Source of the DNA: Rhizobium sp. ICMP 5592
Lineage (GTDB): Bacteria > Pseudomonadota > Alphaproteobacteria > Rhizobiales > Rhizobiaceae
Assembly: GCF_009498525.1 (NCBI RefSeq)
Contig: NZ_QSNT01000002.1
Location: forward strand, 248,001-312,000
Length of the DNA stretch: 64,000 nt
Direction of reading: 5' to 3'
A model generated the notes under the pieces. It saw only the letters and a list, made by a program, of their open reading frames with translations, was not told the origin of the DNA and made no database searches. Positions 62,016 through 64,000 of the stretch are shown here, in pieces (the stretch's first letter is position 1; each line of letters starts with the position of its first letter). The translations under genes and the position numbers were made by a program.

Positions 62016-62927
62016 TCATCCTCCGCCGCCTTCAGCCTCGGTTTGCCGGGCAAAGACCCGGACGAGCCAGTCGATGAAGACGCGCACGCGTGGCGAGAGC
62101 TGGCGGTTGCGGGGGTAGAGCATCGAGACCGGGGTTCTGGTCGGCGGAAAGTCCCTGAGGACGTGAAGCAACTCGCCGGATTTCAGAGCATATTCGGCGT
62201 GATAGCGCGGCACCTGTATCAGGCCGAGACCGAGCTTGGCCGCCGAGAAATAGCTCTCGGCGGCGTTGACGGAAACCGTGGCGGGCAGAGCGATGTTGCG
62301 CACCACGCCGTCGATGGTGAATTCCAGCGGCAGCAATCCGCCTGTCGCCGAGGAGCGGAAGCCGATCATGCGGTGGCCGTGGAGAGCGCCCGGATGTGTC
62401 GGCATGCCGAAGCGCTCGATATAGGCCGGCGCGGCCAACGTGATCTCCTCCAGCATGGCGACGCGGCGGGCGATCATGTCGCTGTCTTGCGGCGTGCCGA
62501 CGCGCAGCACGCAGTCGATGCCTTCGCGGATCAGGTCGACGAAACGGTCGCCCTCCGTCATGTAAAGCTCGATCTCGGGGTAGGTTTCGAGGAAGGACGG
62601 CAGGTTCGGCAGGACGAAATGCCGGGCGAGCGTGCCGTGCACATCGACGCGCAACAGCCCTTTCGGCTTGGCGCCGGCAAAGGCGCCCTCTGCGTCTTCA
62701 ATGTCCGAGAGGATGCGCAGGCAGCGCTGGTAATAGGCTTCGCCGTCGAGCGTCGGGCTGACATGCCGTGTGGTTCGTTGCAGCAGGCGAACGCCGAGCC
62801 GCGCCTCCAGCTGCTTGACGGCATCGGTCACCGTCGAACGCGGCAGGCCGGTGTCTTCGGCGGCTAGCGTGAAGCTGCGGCGTTCCACGACGCGGGAAAA
62901 CACCCGCATAGCATCGAATCTGTCCAT
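62016..62927 (-). CDS. LysR-family transcriptional regulator
   Basis: A 303-residue LTTR. The N-terminal helix-turn-helix is FSRVVERRSFTLAAEDTGLP then RSTVTDAVKQLEARLGVRLL. The effector domain follows from about residue 90. It belongs to the large group of regulators divergent from short-chain dehydrogenases. It is divergent from the SDR gene at 63051 with a 123-bp gap that should hold the operator. The AT-rich 62930-62985 part is a likely site. Confidence 0.92.
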   Translation of the reverse strand: MDRFDAMRVFSRVVERRSFTLAAEDTGLPRSTVTDAVKQLEARLGVRLLQRTTRHVSPTLDGEAYYQRCLRILSDIEDAEGAFAGAKPKGLLRVDVHGTLARHFVLPNLPSFLETYPEIELYMTEGDRFVDLIREGIDCVLRVGTPQDSDMIARRVAMLEEITLAAPAYIERFGMPTHPGALHGHRMIGFRSSATGGLLPLEFTIDGVVRNIALPATVSVNAAESYFSAAKLGLGLIQVPRYHAEYALKSGELLHVLRDFPPTRTPVSMLYPRNRQLSPRVRVFIDWLVRVFARQTEAEGGGG

Positions 62928-63050
62928 TTTTCTTTGTTCGTTAATTTCGGATAGTGATGCCGATTAATGGATGATTATCCGCCAATTGAAAAGGGGCATC
63001 TTCCCTTCATCGAAACGCGCCACGGCGCAGAGACATGAAGGATGAAGACA

Positions 63051-63791
63051 ATGACCAACAATTCCAACAGAGTAGCCATCGTTACCGGCGCATCTCGCGG
63101 CATTGGTGCCGCGATTGCCGCGCGCCTCGCAACGGACGGCTTCACCGTCGTCGTCAACTACTCAGGCAGCGAAGCCGCCGCCGAGGAACTGGCTCGCGAG
63201 ATAGAGGAGAAGGGCGGCAAGGCGCTGACCGCCAGGGCTGATGTTTCTGATGCAGAGGCCGTGCGTCGCATGTTCGATGCGGCTGAAGCCGCCTTTGGTG
63301 GTGTCGATGTCCTCGTCAACAATGCCGGTATCATGCAGCTCGCCAAGATCACCGATGCTGACGATGCCCATTTCGACCGCCAGATCGCCACCAATCTGAA
63401 GGGCACCTTCAACACGCTGCGCGAAGCTGGCAAACGCCTGCGTGACGGCGGCCGCATCATCAATTTCTCGACCAGCGTCGTCGGCCTGAAGCTCGAATCC
63501 TATGGCGTCTATGCCGCCACCAAGGCCGCTGTGGAAACGCTGACCGGCATCATGTCCAAGGAATTGCGCGGCCGCTCGATCACCGTCAACGCCGTCGCGC
63601 CCGGTCCGACCGCCACCGATCTCTTCCTCAACGGTAAGAGCGACGAGCTGATCGACCGCATGGCCAAGATGAACCCGCTGGAGCGTCTCGGCACGCCGGA
63701 GGATATCGCCGCCGCCGTTTCCTTCCTCGCCGGTCCCGATGGTTCCTGGATCAACGGCCAGACGCTGCGTGCCAATGGCGGCATGGTTTGA
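63051..63791 (+). CDS. Short-chain dehydrogenase/reductase
   Basis: A 246-residue classical SDR. The cofactor loop TGASRGIGAAIAARL, NNAG at about residue 90, the catalytic Ser in NFSTSVVG and the YAATK Tyr/Lys pair are all present. The C-terminus DGSWINGQTLRANGGMV is typical of FabG-like oxidoreductases. It is likely the target of the divergent LysR. The ATG at 63051 is chosen for AAGGA eight bases upstream. ATG 63042 adds three residues. A second SDR gene follows. Confidence 0.9.
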   Translation: MTNNSNRVAIVTGASRGIGAAIAARLATDGFTVVVNYSGSEAAAEELAREIEEKGGKALTARADVSDAEAVRRMFDAAEAAFGGVDVLVNNAGIMQLAKITDADDAHFDRQIATNLKGTFNTLREAGKRLRDGGRIINFSTSVVGLKLESYGVYAATKAAVETLTGIMSKELRGRSITVNAVAPGPTATDLFLNGKSDELIDRMAKMNPLERLGTPEDIAAAVSFLAGPDGSWINGQTLRANGGMV

Positions 63792-63872
63792 GCCTCCCGA
63801 TCGGCGGCGGGTTCTTCCCGCCGCTACCACCCATTCCCCCGCAACATAGTCACCCCCAAGAGGAACAGGATC

Positions 63873-64000
63873 ATGAGCAAGCAAGTTATCGTCATCACCG
63901 GCGCGTCGAGCGGCTTCGGCGCCTTGACCGCCCGTGCTCTCGCCAAGGCCGGCCACACCGTCTATGCCGGTATGCGCCAAACCGAGGGCCGCAACGCGCC
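63873..64000 (+). CDS. Short-chain dehydrogenase/reductase (truncated by window end)
   Basis: The first 42 codons of a second SDR. MSKQVIVITGASSGFGALTA carries the T-G-x3-G-x-G cofactor loop. GHTVYAGMR follows as in SDRs acting on retinol/steroid-like or other hydrophobic substrates. A clear AGAGGAACAGGATC precedes the ATG. It is 81 bp after the first SDR and probably in the same operon. The catalytic part lies outside the window. Confidence 0.85.
   Translation, partial: MSKQVIVITGASSGFGALTARALAKAGHTVYAGMRQTEGRNA

Overview
This is a high-GC chromosomal window from an alphaproteobacterium of the Rhizobiaceae, most likely Rhizobium sensu lato. The evidence is the rhizobial order tolQRAB-pal-cpoB-tilS-ftsH-glmM, the sulfolipid operon sqdBDC, BioR-type boxes (TTATAGATAA) at bioY, a RopA-type porin, DUF982, Omp25-like barrels and two kinds of short palindromic intergenic repeats. 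The species cannot be fixed from the sequence alone. I see no prophage, CRISPR array, integrase, conjugation gene or defence system. Most of the window is ordinary core chromosome with accessory metabolic genes in the second half.

Layout. 1-3770: a truncated bioY with three BioR boxes, then the leftward sulfolipid operon sqdB-sqdD-sqdC. 3907-10928: the Tol-Pal envelope system (ybgC, tolQ, tolR, tolA, an unusual secreted copy of the TolA C-terminal domain, tolB, pal, cpoB). 10934-15918: tilS, ftsH, glmM. 16089-20627: a MarR regulator with a small membrane protein, an SH3 protein, two tandem Omp25-like barrels and a family 25 glycosyltransferase. 20830-23731: serC and serA behind a structured leader. 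23867-26541: a four-gene phospholipid-type module (acyltransferase, CdsA-like, unknown membrane protein, divergent CDP-alcohol phosphotransferase). 26734-31300: mnmA, tRNA-Met, an insertion-sequence remnant, a family 92-type glycosyltransferase, a porin and a start-less gene remnant.

31734-37818: a His-rich secreted protein, DUF982, a divergent TetR/MFS efflux pair, a Tag-like glycosylase, a 2-hydroxyacid dehydrogenase and an SPFH protein. 37839-44934: sulfur acquisition (tauABC, a divergent FMN monooxygenase, metQ-metN-metI). 45579-51993: an orphan protein behind an EcfG-type promoter, an AhpD-like protein, a CoA-transferase with L-fuconate dehydratase, a secreted hydrolase, a VOC-VOC-hydrolase fusion and a small basic protein. 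52502-59833: cspA, a Sel1-repeat protein, a DHA2 exporter, gamma-glutamyltransferase, a zinc-ribbon miniprotein, glycerate kinase and OsmC. 59926-64000: an FMN monooxygenase with an AhpD-like partner, then LysR divergent from two SDR genes, the last cut by the window end.

Regulation visible in the DNA. Exact CtrA-type motifs (TTAA-N7-TTAA) lie in front of pal and of both Omp25-like genes, with a one-mismatch copy upstream of tolQ, which suggests cell-cycle control of outer-membrane functions. Other signals are BioR boxes at bioY, an RBS-sequestering leader at serC, paired GACA-N4-TGTC operators between tetR and the MFS gene, an EcfG promoter, and a long cspA 5-prime UTR. No wholly new multi-gene system can be proved here. 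The observations most worth testing are the TolA-C paralogue, the CtrA-marked envelope genes and the phospholipid module.
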